A DNA stretch of 64,000 nucleotides from Symsagittifera roscoffensis (lineage: Eukaryota; Xenacoelomorpha; Acoela; Convolutidae), in assembly GCF_963678635.1 (NCBI RefSeq), contig NC_087063.1:47937220-48001219 (forward strand), read 5' to 3'. Under the pieces are notes generated by a model that saw only the letters and a program-made list of their open reading frames with translations, made no database searches and was not told the origin of the DNA. Positions 13,721 through 27,980 of the stretch are shown one piece after another. Within the stretch, counting starts at the first letter, position 1. Every line of letters starts with the position of its first letter. A program made the translations under genes and the position numbers.

Positions 13721-16699
13721 GTTTTAAAAATTTTGAGACCTGACCTCGGCTTGATTGATATCAAAACCTCTTCGTTGGACAAATACTTGAACGACTCCAA
13801 GATTTTATCGAATGCACTCTATTTTCACGATGCGGCTTGAAGTCCAATTTTTAAGTTTGTCAAAGTTGTCCAACGTATGTTAATTTTTATAACGTTAACT
13901 ACGACGTTTTAAAAATTTTGAGACCGGACGTCGGCTTGATTGATATCAAAACCTCTACGTTGGACAAATACTTGAACGACTCCAAGATTTTATCGAATGC
14001 CCGCTTTTTTCACGATGCGGCAGGAAGTCCAAGTCTTAAGTTTGTCAAAGTTGTCCAAGGTATGTTAATTTTTATAACGTTAACTACGACGTTTTAAAAG
14101 TTTTGAGACCTGACGTCGGCTTGATTGATATCAAAACCTCTTTGTTGGACAAATACTTGAACGACTCCAATATTTTATTGAATGCACTCTAATTTCACGA
14201 TGCGGCAGGAAGTCCAACTTTTAAGTTTGTCAAAGTTGTCCAACGTATGTTAATTTTTATAACGTTAACTACGACGTTTTAAAATTTTTCAGACCTGACG
14301 TCGGCTTGATTTATATCAAAACCTCTTCGTTGAACAAACACTTGAACGGTTCCAAGTTTTTATCGAATGCACGCTTCTTTCACGATGCGGCAGGAATTCC
14401 AAGTTTTAAGTTTGTCAAAGTTGTCCAAGGTATTTTAATTTTTATAACGTTAACTACGACGTTTTAAAAATTTTGAGACCTGACGTCGGCTTGGTTGATA
14501 TCAAAACCTCTTTGTTGGACAAATACTTGAACGACTCCAAGATTTTATCGAATGCACTCTTTTTTCACGATGCGGCAGGAATTCCAAGTTTTAAGTTTGT
14601 CAAAGTTGTCCAAGGTATGTTAATTTTTATAACGTTAACTACGACGTTTTAAAAATTTTGAGACCTGACCTCGGCTTGATTGATATCAAAACCTCTTCGT
14701 TGGACAAATAATTGAACGACTCCAAGATTTTATCGAATGCACTCTGTTTTCACGATGCGGCAGGAAGTCCAATTTTTAAGTTTGTCAAAGTTGTCCAACG
14801 TATGTTAATTTTTATAACGTTAACTACGACGTTTTAAAAATTTTGAGACCTGACGTCGGCTTGATTGATATCAAAACCTCTTCGTTGGACAAATACTTGA
14901 ACGACTCCAAGATTTTATCGAATGCACGCTTTTTTCACGATGCGGCAGGAAGTCCAAGTTTTAAGTTTGTCAAAGTTGTCCAAGGTATGTTAATTTTTAT
15001 AACGTTAACTACGACGTTTTAAAAATTTTGAGACCTGACGTCGGCTTGATTGATATCAAAACCTCTTCGTTGGACAAATACTTGAACGACTCCAATATTT
15101 TATCGAATGCACTCTAATTTCACGATGCGGAAGGAAGTCCAACTTTTAAGTTTGTCAAAGTTGTCCAACGTATGTTAATTTTTATAACGTTAACTACGAC
15201 GTTTTAAAATTTTTCAGACCTGACGTTGGCTTGATTGATATCAAAACCTCTTCGTTGAACAAACACTTGAACGATTCCAAGTTTTTATCGAATGCACGCT
15301 TCTTCCACGATGCGGCAGGAATTCCAAGTTTTAAGTTTGTCAAAGTTGTCCAAGGTATGTAAATTTTTATAACGTTAACTACGACGTTTTAAAAATTTTG
15401 AGACCTGACCTCGGCTTGATTGATATCAAAACCTCTTCGTTGGACAAATACTTGAACGACTCCAAGATTTTATCGAATGCACTCTATTTTCACGATGCGG
15501 CAGGAAGTCCAATTTTTAAGTTTGTGAAAGTTGTCCAACGTATGTTAATTTTTATAACGTTAACTACGACGTTTTAAAAATTTTGAGACCTGACGTCGGC
15601 TTGATTGATATCAAAACCTCTTCGTTGGACAAATACTTGAACGACTCCAAGATTTTATCGAATGCACGCTATTTTCATGATGCGGCAGGAATTCCAAGTT
15701 TTAAGTTTGTCAAAGTTGTCCAAGGTATGTAAATTTTTATAACGTTAACTACGACGTTTTAAAAATTTTGAGCCCTGACCTCGGCTTGATTGATATCAAA
15801 ACCTCTTCGTTGGACAAATACTTGAACGACTCCAAGATTTTATCGAATGCACGCTTTTTTCACGATGCGGCAGGAAGTCCAAGTTTTAAGTTTGTCAAAG
15901 TTGTCCAAGGTATGTTAATTTTTATAACGTTAACTACGACGTTTTAAAAATTTTGAGACCTGACCTCGGCTTGATTGATATCAAAACCTCTTCGTTGGAC
16001 AAATACTTGAACGACTCCAAGATTTTATCGAATGCACTCTATTTTCACGATGCGGCAGGAAGTCCAATTTTTAAGTTTGTGAAAGTTGTCCAACGTATGT
16101 TAATTTTTATAACGTTAACTACGACGTTTTAAAAATTTTGAGACCTGACGTCGGCTTGATTGATATCAAAACCTCTTCGTTGGACAAATACTTGAACGAC
16201 TCCAAGATTTTATCGAATGCACGCTATTTTCATGATGCGGCAGGAAGTCCAAGTTTTAAGTTTGTCAAATTTGTCCTCCGTATGTTAATATTCATAACGT
16301 TAACTACGACGTTTTAAAAATTTTAAGACCTGTCGTCGGCTTTATTGATATCAAAACCTCTTCGTTGGACAAATACTTGAACGACTCCAAGATTTTATCG
16401 AATGCACGCCATTTTTACGATGCGGTAGGAAGTCCAAGTTTTCAGTTTGTCAAAGTTGTCCGAGGTATGTTAATTTTTATAACGTTAACTACGACATTTT
16501 AAAAATTTTGAGACCTGACGTCGGCTTGATTGATATCAAAACCTCTTCGTTGTACAAATACTTGAACGACTAAAAGATTTTTATCAAATGCACGCTATTT
16601 TCACCATGCGGCAGGAAGTCCAAGTTTTAAATTTGTCAAAGTTGTCCAATGTATTTTTATTTTTATAACGTTAACTACGACGTTTTAAAAATTTTGAGA

Positions 16700-17860
16700 C
16701 CTGACGTCGGCTTGATTGATATCAAAACCTCTTTGTTGGACAAATACTTGAACGACTCCAAGATTTTATCGAATGCACGCTATTTTCACGATTCGGCAGG
16801 AAGTCCAAGTTATAAGTTTGTCAAGTTGTCCAACGTATGTTAATTTTTATAACGTTAAATACGACGTTTTAAAAATTTTGAGACCTGACGTCGGCTTGAT
16901 TGATATCAAAACCTATTCGTTGGACAAATTCTTGAACGACTCCAAGATTTTATCGAATGCACGTTTTTTTCACAATGCGGCAGGAAGTCCAAGTTTTAAG
17001 TTTGTCAAAGTTGTCCAAGGTATGTTAATTTTTTTAACGTTAACTAAGACGTTTTAAAATTTTTGAGACCTGACGTCGGCTTGATTGATATCAAAACCTG
17101 TTCGTTGGATAAATACTTGAACGACTCCAAGATTTTATTGAATGCACGCTATTTTCACGATGCGGCAGGAAGTCCAAGTTTTAAGTTTGTCAAAGTTGTT
17201 CAGGGTATGTTAATGTTTATAACGTTAACTACGACGTTTTAAAAATTTTGAGACCTGACGTCGGCTTGATTGATATCAAAACCTCTTTGTTGGACAAATA
17301 CTTGAACGACTCCAAGATTTTATCGAATGCACGCTATTTTCACGATTCGGCAGGAAGTCCAAGTTATAAGTTTGTCAAGTTGTCCAACGTATGTTAATTT
17401 TTATAACGTTAAATACGACGTTTTAAAAATTTTGAGACCTGACGTCGGCTTGATTGATATCAAAACCTATTCGTTGGACAAATTCTTGAACGACTCCAAG
17501 ATTTTATCGAATGCACGTTTTTTTCACGATGCGGCAGGAAGTCCAAGTTTTAAGTTTGTCAAAGTTGTCCAAGGTATGTTAATTTTTTTAACGTTAACTA
17601 AGACGTTTTAAAATTTTTGAGACCTGACGTCGGCTTGATTGATATCAAAACCTGTTCGTTGGATAAATACTTGAACGACTCCAAGATTTTATTGAATGCA
17701 CGCTATTTTCACGATGCGGCAGGAAGTCCAAGTTTTAAGTTTGTCAAAGTTGTTCAGGGTATGTTAATGTTTATAACGTTAACTACGACGTTTTAAAAAT
17801 TTTGAGACCTGACGTCGGCTTGATTGATATCAAAACCTCTTTGTTGGACAAATACTTGAA
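16700..17860 (+). repeat. Satellite trimer (554 bp) duplicated in tandem
   Basis: Three consecutive monomers beginning near 16,700 are repeated with an offset of 554 bp. Shared private variants include CACGATTCGGCAGG, AAACCTATTCGTTGG, TTGGACAAATTCTTGAACG and GTTAATTTTTTTAACG. I notice one substitution in the best-aligned part (CACAATGCGG at about 16,971 against CACGATGCGG in the second copy), so the duplication is recent. Confidence 0.85.
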
Positions 17861-19639
17861 CGACTCCAAGATTTTATCGAATGCACGCTATTTTCAGGGT
17901 GCGGCAGGAAGTCCAAGTTTTAAGTTTGTCAAAGTTGTCCAAGTTATGTTAATGTTTATAACGTTAATTACGACGTTTTAAAATTTTTGAGACCTGACGT
18001 CGCCTTGATTGATATGAAAACCTCTTCGTTGGACAAATACTTGAACGACTCCAAGATTTTATCGAGTGCACGCTATTTTCACGTTGAAGCAGGAAGTCCA
18101 AGTTTTTAGTTTGTCAAAGTTGTCCAAGGTATGTTAACTTTTATAACGTTAACTACGACGTTTTAAAACTTTTGAGACCTGACGTCGGCTTGATTGATAT
18201 CAAAACCTGTTCGTTGGATAAATATTTGAACGACTCCAAGATTTTATTGAATGCACGCTATTTTCACGGTGAGGCAGGAAGTCCAAGTTTTAAGTTTGTC
18301 AAAATTGTCCAATGTATGTTAATTTTTATAACGTTAACTACGACGTTTTAAAAATTTTGAGACCTGACGTCGGCTTGATTGATATCAAAACCTCTTTTTT
18401 GGACAAAAACTTGAACGACTCCAAGATTTTATCGAATGCACGCTTTTTTCACGATGCGGCAGGAAGTCCAAGTTTTAAGTTTGTCAAAGTTGTCCAACGT
18501 ATGTTAATTTTTATAACGTTAACTACGACGTTTTAAAAATTTTGAGACCTGACGTCGGCTTGATTGATATCAAAACCTCTTTGTTGAACGAATACTTGAA
18601 CGACTCCAAGATTTTATCGAATGCACGCTATTTTCACGATGAAGCAGGAATTCCAAGTTTTAAGTTTGTCAAAGTTGTCCAAGTTACGTTAATTTTTATA
18701 ACGTTAATTACGACGTTTTAAAATTTTTGAGACCTGACGTCGCCTTGATTGATATCAAAACCTCTTTGTTGGACAAAAACTTGAACGACTCCAAGTTTTT
18801 ATTGAGTGCACGCTAGTTTCACGTTATGGCAGGAAGCCCAAGTTTTAAGTTTGTCAAAGTTGTCCAAGGTATGTTAACTTTTATAACGTTGACTACGACG
18901 TTTTAAAAATTTTGAGACCTGACGTCGGCTTGATTGATATCAAAACCTCTTCATTGGACAAATACTTGAACGACTAAAAGATTTTTATCGAATGCACGCT
19001 ATTTTCACGATGCGGCAGGAAGTCCAAGTTTTAAGTTTGTCAAAGTTGTCCAATGTAATTTAATTTTTATAACGTTAACTACGACGTTTTAAAAATTTTG
19101 AGACCTGACGCCGGCTTGATTGATATCAAAACCTCTTTGTTGGACAAATACTTGAACGACTCCAAGATTTTATCGAACGCACGCTATTTTCACGAGGCGG
19201 CAGGAAGTCCAAGTTTTAAGTTTGTCAAGTTGTCCAACGTACGTTAATTTTTATAACGTTAAATACGACGTTTTAAAAATTTTGAGACCTGACGTCGGCT
19301 TGATTGATATCAAAACTTCTTTTTTGGACAAAAACTTGAACGACTCCAAGATTTTATCGAATGCACGCTTTTTTCACGATGCGGCAGGAAGTTCAAGTTT
19401 TAAGTTTGTCAGAGTTGTCCCACGTATATTAATTTTTATAACGTTAACTACGACGTTTTAAAAATTTTGAGACCTGACGTCGGCTTGATTGATATCAAAA
19501 CCTCTTCGTTGAACAAAAACTTGAACGACTCCAAGATTTTATCGAATGCACGCTTTTTTCACGATGCGGCAGGAAGTTCAAGTTTTAAGTTTGTCAAAGT
19601 TGTCCAAGTTACGTAAATTTTTATAACTTTAATTACGAC

Positions 19640-22600
19640 GTTTTAAAAATTTTGAGACCTGACGTCGGCTTGATTGATATCAAGACCTCTTCATTGGACA
19701 AATACTTGAACAACTAAAAGATTTTTATCGATTGCACGCTATTTTCACGATGCGGCAGGAAGTCTAAGTTTTAAATTTGTCAAAGTTGTCCAATGTATTT
19801 TATTTTTTATAACGTTAACTACGACGTTTTAAAAATTTTGAGACCTGACGTCGGCTTGATTGATATCAAAACCTCTTTTTTGGACAAAAACTTGAACGAC
19901 TCCAAGATTTTATCGAATGCACGCTTTTTTCACGATGCGGCAGGAAGTTCAAGTTTTAAGTTTGTCAGAGTTGTCCAACGTATGTTAGTTTTTATAACGT
20001 TAACTACGACGTTTTAAAAATTTTGAGACCTGACGTCGGCTTGATTGATATCAAAACCTCTTCGTTGAACAAAAACTTGAACGACTCCAAGATTTTATCG
20101 AATGCACGCTTTTTTCACGATGCGGCAGGAAGTTCAAGTTTTAAGTTTGTCAAAGTTGTCCAAGTTACGTAAATTTTTATAACTTTAATTACGACGTTTT
20201 AAAAATTTTGAGACCTGACGTCGGCTTGATTGATATCAAAACCTCTTCATTGGACAAATACTTGAACAACTAAAAGATTTTTATCGATTGCACGCTATTT
20301 TCACGATGCGGCAGGAAGTCTAAGTTTTAAATTTGTCAAAGTTGTCCAATGTATTTTATTTTTTATAACGTTAACTACGACGTTTTAAAAATTTTGAGAC
20401 CTGACGTCGGCTTGATTGATATCAAAACCTCTTTTTTGGACAAAAACTTGAACGACTCCAAGATTTTATCGAATGCACGCTTTTTTCACGATGCGGCAGG
20501 AAGTTCAAGTTTTAAGTTTGTCAGAGTTGTCCAACGTATGTTAGTTTTTATAACGTTAACTACGACGTTTGAAAAATTTTGAGACCTGACGTCGGCTTGA
20601 TTGATATCAAAACCTCTTCGTTGGACTAACACTTGAACGACTCCAAGATTTTATCGAGTGCACGCTAGTTTCACGTTATGGCAGGAAGTCCAAGTTTTAA
20701 GTTTGTCAAAGTTGTCCAAGGTATGTTAACTTTTATAACGTTGACCACGACGTTTTAAAAATTTTGAGACCTGACGTCGGCTTGATTGATATCAAAACCT
20801 CTTCATTGGACAAATACTTGAACAACTAAAAGATTTTTATCGATTGCACGCTATTTTCACGATGCGGCAGGAAGTCTAAGTTTTAAGTTTGTCAAAGTTG
20901 TCCAATGTATTTTATTTTTTATAACGTTAACTACGACGTTTTAAAAATTTTGAGACCTGACGTCGGCTTGATTGATATCAAAACCTCTTTGTTGGACAAA
21001 TACTTGAACGACTCCAAGATTTTATCGAATGCACGCTTTTTTCACGATGCGGCAGGAAGTCCAAGTTTTAAGTTTGTCAAGTTGTCCAAGGTATGTTAAC
21101 TTTTATAACGTTGACTACGACGTTTTAAAAATTTTGAGACCTGACGTCGGCTTGATTGATATCAAAACCTCTTTGTTGGACAAATACTTGAACGACTCCA
21201 AGATTTTATCGAATGCACGCTATTTTCACGATGCGGCAGGAATTCCAAGTTTTCAGTTTGTCAAAGTTGTCCAAGGTATGTTAACTTTTATAACGTTGAC
21301 TACGACGTTTTAAAAAATTTGAGACCTGATGTCGGCTTGATTGATATCAAAACCTCTTCATTGGACAAATACTTGAACGACTAAAAAAATTTTATCGAAT
21401 GCACGCTATTTTCACGATGCGGCAGGAAGTCCAAGTTTTAAGTTTGTCAAAGTTGTCCAATGTATTTTAATTTTTATAACGTTAACTACGAAGTTTTAAA
21501 AATTTAGAGACCTGACGTCGGCTTGATTGATATCAAAACCTCTTTGTTGGACAAATACTTGAACGACTCCAAGATTTTATCGAATGCAAGTTTTTTTCAC
21601 GATGCGGCAGGAAGTCCAAGTTTTAAGTTTGTCAAAGTTGTCCAGGGTATGTTGATTTTTACAACGTTAACTACGACGTTTTAAAAATTTGAGACCTGAC
21701 GTCGGCTTGATTGATACCAAAACCTCGTCGTTGGACAAATACTTGAACGACTCCAATATTTTATCGGATGCACTCTATTTTCACGATGCGGCAGGAAGTC
21801 CAACTTTTAAGTTTGTCAAAGTTGTCCAAGGTATGTTAATTTTTATAACGTTAACTACGACGTTTTAAAAATTTTGAGACCTGACGTCGGCTTGATTGAT
21901 ATCAAAACTTCTTCGTTGGACAAAAACTTGAACGACTCCAAGATTTTATCGAATGCACGTTTTTTTCACGATGCGGCAGGAAGTCCAAGTTTTAAGTTTG
22001 TCAAAGTTGTCCAAGGTATGTTAATTTTTATAACGTTAACTACGACGTTTTAAAAATTTTGAGACCTGACGCCGGCTTGATTGATATCAAAACCTCTTCG
22101 TTGGACTAACACTTGAACGACTCCAAGATTTTATCGAGTGCACGCTAGTTTCACGTTATGGCAGGAAGTCCAAGTTTTAAGTTTGTCAAAGTTGTCCAAG
22201 GTATGTTAACTTTTATAACGTTGACCACGACGTTTTAAAAATTTTGAGACCTGACGTCGGCTTGATTGATATCAAAACCTCTTCATTGGACAAATACTTG
22301 AACAAATAAAAGGTTTTTTATCGATTGCACGCTATTTTCACGATGCGGCAGGAAGTCTAAGTTTTAAGTTTGTCAAAGTTGTCCAATGTATTTTATTTTT
22401 TATAACGTTAACTACGACGTTTTAAAAATTTTGAGACCTGACGTCGGCTTGATTGATATCAAAACCTCTTTGTTGGACAAATACTTGAACGACTCCAAGA
22501 TTTTATCGAATGCACGCTATTTTCACGATGCGGCAGGAAGTCCAAGTTTTAAGTTTGTCAAGTTGTCCAAGGTATGTTAACTTTTATAACGTTGACTACG

Positions 22601-23560
22601 ACGTTTTAAAAATTTTGAGACCTGACGTCGGCTTGATTGATATCAAAACCTCTTTGTTGGACAAATACTTGAACGACTCCAAGATTTTATCGAATGCACG
22701 CTATTTTCACGATGCGGCAGGAATTCCAAGTTTTCAGTTTGTCAAAGTTGTCCAAGGTATGTTAACTTTTATAACGTTGACTACGACGTTTTAAAAATTT
22801 TGAGACCTGATGTCGGCTTGATTGATATCAAAACCTCTTCATTGGACAAATACTTGAACGACTAAAAAAATTTTATCGAATGCACGCTATTTTCACGATG
22901 CGGCAGGAAGTCCAAGTTTTAAATTTGTCAAAGTTGTCCAATGTATTTTAATTTTTATAACGTTAACTACGAAGTTTTAAAAATTTTGAGACCTGACGTC
23001 GGCTTGATTGATATCAAAACCTTTTTGTTGGACAAATACTTGAACGACTCCAAGATTTTATCGAATGCACGCTATTTTCACGATGCGGCAGGAAGTCCAA
23101 CTTTAAGTTTGTCAAGTTGTCCAACGTATGTTAATTTTTATAACGTTAAATACGACGTTTTAAAAATTTTGAGACCTGACGTCGGCTTGATTGATATCAA
23201 AACCTCTTCGTTGGACAAATACTTGAACGACTCCAAAATTTTATCGAATGCACGCTTTTTTCACGATGCGGCAGGAAGTCCAAGTTTTAAGTTTGTCAAA
23301 GTTGTCCAAGGTATGTTAATTTTTTTAACGTTAACTAAGACGTTTTAAAAATTTTGAGACCTGACGTCGGCTTGATTGATATCAAAACCTCTTCGTTGAA
23401 CGAATACTTGAAAGACTCCAAGATTTTATCGAATGCACGCTTTTTTCACGATGAAGTAGGAATTCCAAGTTTTAAGTTTGTCAAAGTTGTCCAAGTTATG
23501 TTATTTTTATAACGTTAATTACGACGTTTTAAAATTTTTGAAACCTGACGTCGCCTTGAT
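19640..23560 (+). repeat. Satellite trimer (556 bp) and octamer (1,481 bp) duplications
   Basis: Two nested higher-order repeats are visible. Around 19,640-20,750 a block of three monomers is repeated at an offset of 556 bp; private markers are CTCTTTTTTGGACAAAAAC and AACTAAAAGATTTTTATCG. From about 20,598 a block of eight monomers is repeated at an offset of about 1,481 bp; a marker is TTGGACTAACACTTGAACG at about 20,621 and again at about 22,101. Units of different length overlapping in one array indicate repeated unequal exchange. Confidence 0.8.
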
Positions 23561-26500
23561 TGATATCAAAACCTCTTCGTTGGACAAATACTTGAACGAC
23601 TCCAAGATTTTATCGAGTGCACGCTATTTTCACATTGCGGCAGGAAGTCCAAGTTTTAAGTTTGTCAAAGTTGTCCAAGGTATGTTAATTTTTATAACGT
23701 TAACTACGACGTTTTAAAATTTTTGAGACCTGACGTCGGCTTGATTGATATCAAAACCTCTTCCTTGAACAAATACTTGAACGACTCTAAGATTTTATCG
23801 AACGCACGCTGTTTTCACGATGAAGCAGGACTTCCAAGTTTTAAGTTTGTCAAAGTTGTCCAAATTATGTTAATTTTTATAACGTTAATTACGACGTTTT
23901 AAAATTTTTGAGACCTGACGTCGCCTTGATTGATATCAAAACCTCTTCGCTGGACAAAAACTTGAACGACTCCAAGATTTTATCGAGTGCACGCTATTTT
24001 CACGTTGCGGCAGGAAGTCCAAGTTTTAAGTTTGTCAAAGTTGTCCAAGGTATGTTAATTTTTATAAGGTTAACTACGACGTTTTAAAAATTTTGAGACC
24101 TGACGTCGGCTTGATTGATATCAAAACCTCTTTTTTGGACAGAAACTTGAACGACTCCAAGATTTTATCGAATGCACGCTTTCTTCACGATGCGGCAGGA
24201 AGTCCAAGTTTTAAGTTTGTCAAAGATGTCCAACGTATGTTAATTTTTATAACGCTAACTACGACGTTTTAAAAATTTTGAGACTTGACGTCGGCTTGAT
24301 TGATATCAAAACCTCTTCGTTGAACAAAAACTTGAACGACTCCAAAATTTTATCGAATGCACGCTATTTTCACGATGCGGCAAGAATTCCAAGTTTTAAT
24401 TTTGTCAAAGTTGTCCAAGTTATGTTAATTTTTATAACGTTAATTACGACGTTTTAAAATTTTTGAAACCTGACGTCGCCTTGATTGATATCAAAACCTC
24501 TTCGTTGGACAAATACTTGAACGACTCCAAAATTTTATCGAGTGCACGCAATTTTCACGTTGCAGCGGGAAGTCCAAGTTTTAAGTTTGTCAAAGTTGTC
24601 TAAGGTATGTTAACTTTTATAACGTTAACTACGACGTTTTAAAAATTTTGAGACCTGACTTCGGCTTGATTGATATCAAAACCTCTTCGTTGGACAAATA
24701 CTTGAAAAACTCCAAGATTTTATTGAATGCACGCTATTTTCATGATGCGGCAGGAAGTCCAAGTTTTAAATTTGTCAAAGTTGTCCAATGTATTTTAATT
24801 TTTATAACGTTAACTACGACGTTTTAAAATTTTGAGACCTGACGTCGGCTTGATTGATATCAAAACCTCTTTGTTGAACAAATACTTGAACGACTCCAAG
24901 ATTTTATCGAATGCACGCTATTTTCACGATGCGGCAGGACGTCCAAGTTTTAAGTTTGTCAAAGTTGTCCAAGGTATGTTAACTTTTATAACGTTAACCA
25001 CGACGTTTTAAAATTTTTGAGACCTGACGTCGGCTTGATTGATATCAAAACCTGTTCGTTGGATAAATATTTGAACGACTCCAAGATTTTATTGAATGCA
25101 CGCTTTTTTCACGGTGAGGCAGGAAGTCCAAGTTTTAAGTTTGTCAAAGTTGTCCAATGTATGTTAATTTTTATAACGTTAATTACGACGTTTTAAAATT
25201 TTTGAGACCTGACGTCGGCTTGATTGATATCAAAACCTCTTTTTTGGACAAAAACTTGAACGACTCCGAGATGTTATCGAATGCACGCTTTTTTCACGAT
25301 GCGGCAGGAAGTCCAAGTTTTAAGTTGGTCAAAGTTGTCCAACGTATGTTAATTTTTATAACGTTAACTACGACGTTTTAAAATGTTGAGACCTGACGTC
25401 GGCTTGATTGATATCAAAACCTCTTCGTTGAACGAATAATTGAACGACCCCAAGATTTTATCGAATGCACGCTATTTTCACGATGAAGCATGAATTCCAA
25501 GTTTTAAGTTTGTCAAAGTTGTCCAAGTTACGTTAATTTTTATAACGTTAATTACGACGTTTTAAAATTTTTGAGACCTGACGTCGCCTTGATTGATATC
25601 AAAACCTCTTTGTTGGACAAATAATTGAACGATTCCAGAATTTTATCGAGTGCACGCTAGTTTCACGTTATGGCAGGAAGTCCAAGTTTTAAGTTTGTCA
25701 AAGTTGTCCAAGTTATGTTAACTTTTTATAACGTTGACTACGACGTTTTAAAAATTTTGAGACCTGACGTCGGCTTGATTGATATCAAAACCTCTTCATT
25801 GGACAAATACTTGAACGACTAAAAAAATTTTATCGAATGCACGCTATTTTCACGATGCGGCAGGAAGTCCAAGTTTTAAGTTTGTCAAAGTTGTCCAATG
25901 TATTTTAATTTTTATAACGTTAACTACGACGTTTTAAAAATTTTGAGACCTGACGTCGGCTTGATTGATATCAAAACCTCTTTGTTGGACAAATACTTGA
26001 ACGACTCCAAGATTTCATCGAATGCACGCTATTTTCACGAGGCGGCAGGAAGTCCAAGTTTTAAGTTTGTCAAGTTGTCCAACGTACGTTAATTTTTATA
26101 ACGTTAAATACGACGTTTTAAAAGTTTTGAGACCTGACGTCGGCTTGATTGATATCAAAACCTCTTTTTTGGACAAAAACTTGAACGACTCTAAGATTTT
26201 ATCGAATGCACGCTATTTTCACGATGAAGCAGGAATTCCAAGTTTTAAGTTTGTCAAAGTTTTCCAAGTTACGTTAATTTTTATAACGTTAATTACGACA
26301 TTTTAAAATTTTTGAGACCTGACGTCGCCTTGATTGATATCAAAACCTCTTCGTTGGACAAATACTTGAACGACTCCAAGATTTTATCGAATGCACGCTA
26401 TTTTCATGATGCGGCAGGAAGTCCAAGTTTTAAGTTTGTCAAAGTTGTCCAATGTATTTTAATTTTTATAACGTTAACTACGACGTTTTAAAAACTTTGA

Positions 26501-26999
26501 GACCTGACGTCAGCTTGATTGATATCAAAACCTCTTTGTTGAACAAATACTTGAACGACTCCAAGATTTTATCGAATGCACGCTATTTTCACGATGCGGC
26601 AGGAAGTCCAAGTTTTAAGTTTGTCAAAGTTGTCCAAGGTATGTTAACTTTTATAACGTTAACTACGACGTTTTAAAATTTTTGAGACCTGACGTCGGCT
26701 TGATTGATATCAAAACCTGTTCGTTGGATAAATATTTGAACGACTCCAAGATTTTATCGAATGCACGCTTTTTTCACGATGCGGCAGGAAGTCCAAGTTT
26801 TAAGTTTGTCAAAGTTGTCCAATGTATTTTAATTTTTATAATGTTAACTACGACGTTTTAAAAACTTTGAGACCTGACGTCAGCTTGATTGATATCAAAA
26901 CCTCTTTGTTGAACAAATACTTGAACGACTCCAAGACTTTATCGAATGCACGCTTTTTTCACGATGCGGCAGGAAGTCCAAGTTTTAAGTTTTTCAAAG

Positions 27000-27980
27000 T
27001 TGTCCAACGTATGTTAATTTTTATAACGTTAACTACGACGTTTTAAAAATTTTGAGACCTGACGTCGGCTTGATTGATATCAAAACCTCTTCGTTGAACG
27101 AATACTTGAACGACCCCAAGATTTTATCGAATGCACGCTATTTTCACGATGAAGCAGGAATTCCAAGTTTTAAGTTTGTCAAAGTTGTCCAAGTTACGTT
27201 AATTTTTATAACGTTAATTACGACGTTTTAAAATTTTTGAGACCTGACGTCGCCTTGATTGATATCAAAACCTCTTCGTTGGACAAATACTTGAACGACT
27301 CCAAGATTTTATCGAGTGCACGCTAGTTTCACGTTATGGCAGGAAGTCCAAGTTTTAAGTTTGTCAAAGTTGTCCAAGGTATGTTAACTTTTATAACGTT
27401 GACTACGACGTTTTAAAAATTTTGAGACCTGACGTCGGCTTGATTGATATCAAAACCTCTACATTGGACAAATACTTGAACGACTCCAAGATTTTATCGA
27501 GTGCACGCTAGTTTCACGTTATGGCAGGAAGTCCAAGTTTTAAGTTTTTCAAAGTTGTCCAACGTATGTTAATTTTTATAACGTTAACTACGACGTTTTA
27601 AAAATTTTGAGACCTGACGTCGGCTTGATTGATATCAAAACCTCTTCGTTGAACGAATACTTGAACGACCCCAAGATTTTATCGAATGCACGCTATTTTC
27701 ACGATGAAGCAGGAATTCCAAATTTTAAGTTTGTCAAAGTTGTCCAAGTTACGTTAATTTTTATAACGTTAATTACGACGTTTTAAAATTTTTGAGACCT
27801 GACGTCGCCTTGATTGATATCAAAACCTCTTCGTTGGACAAATACTTGAACGACTCCAAGATTTTATCGAGTGCACGCTAGTTTCACGTTATGGCAGGAA
27901 GTCCAAGTTTTAAGTTTGTCAAAGTTGTCCAAGGTATGTTAACTTTTATAACGTTGACTACGACGTTTTAAAAATTTTGA
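27000..27980 (+). repeat. Satellite trimer duplication with CACGTTATGGCAGG monomers
   Basis: The stretch from about 27,020 to 27,420 reappears from about 27,575 to 27,975 (offset about 555 bp, three monomers). Shared markers are TTGAACGAATACTTGAACGA followed by CCCCAAG, ATGAAGCAGGAATTCC, and CGCTAGTTTCACGTTATGG. The monomers with the TAG in the frame described for this satellite are concentrated here. Confidence 0.7.
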
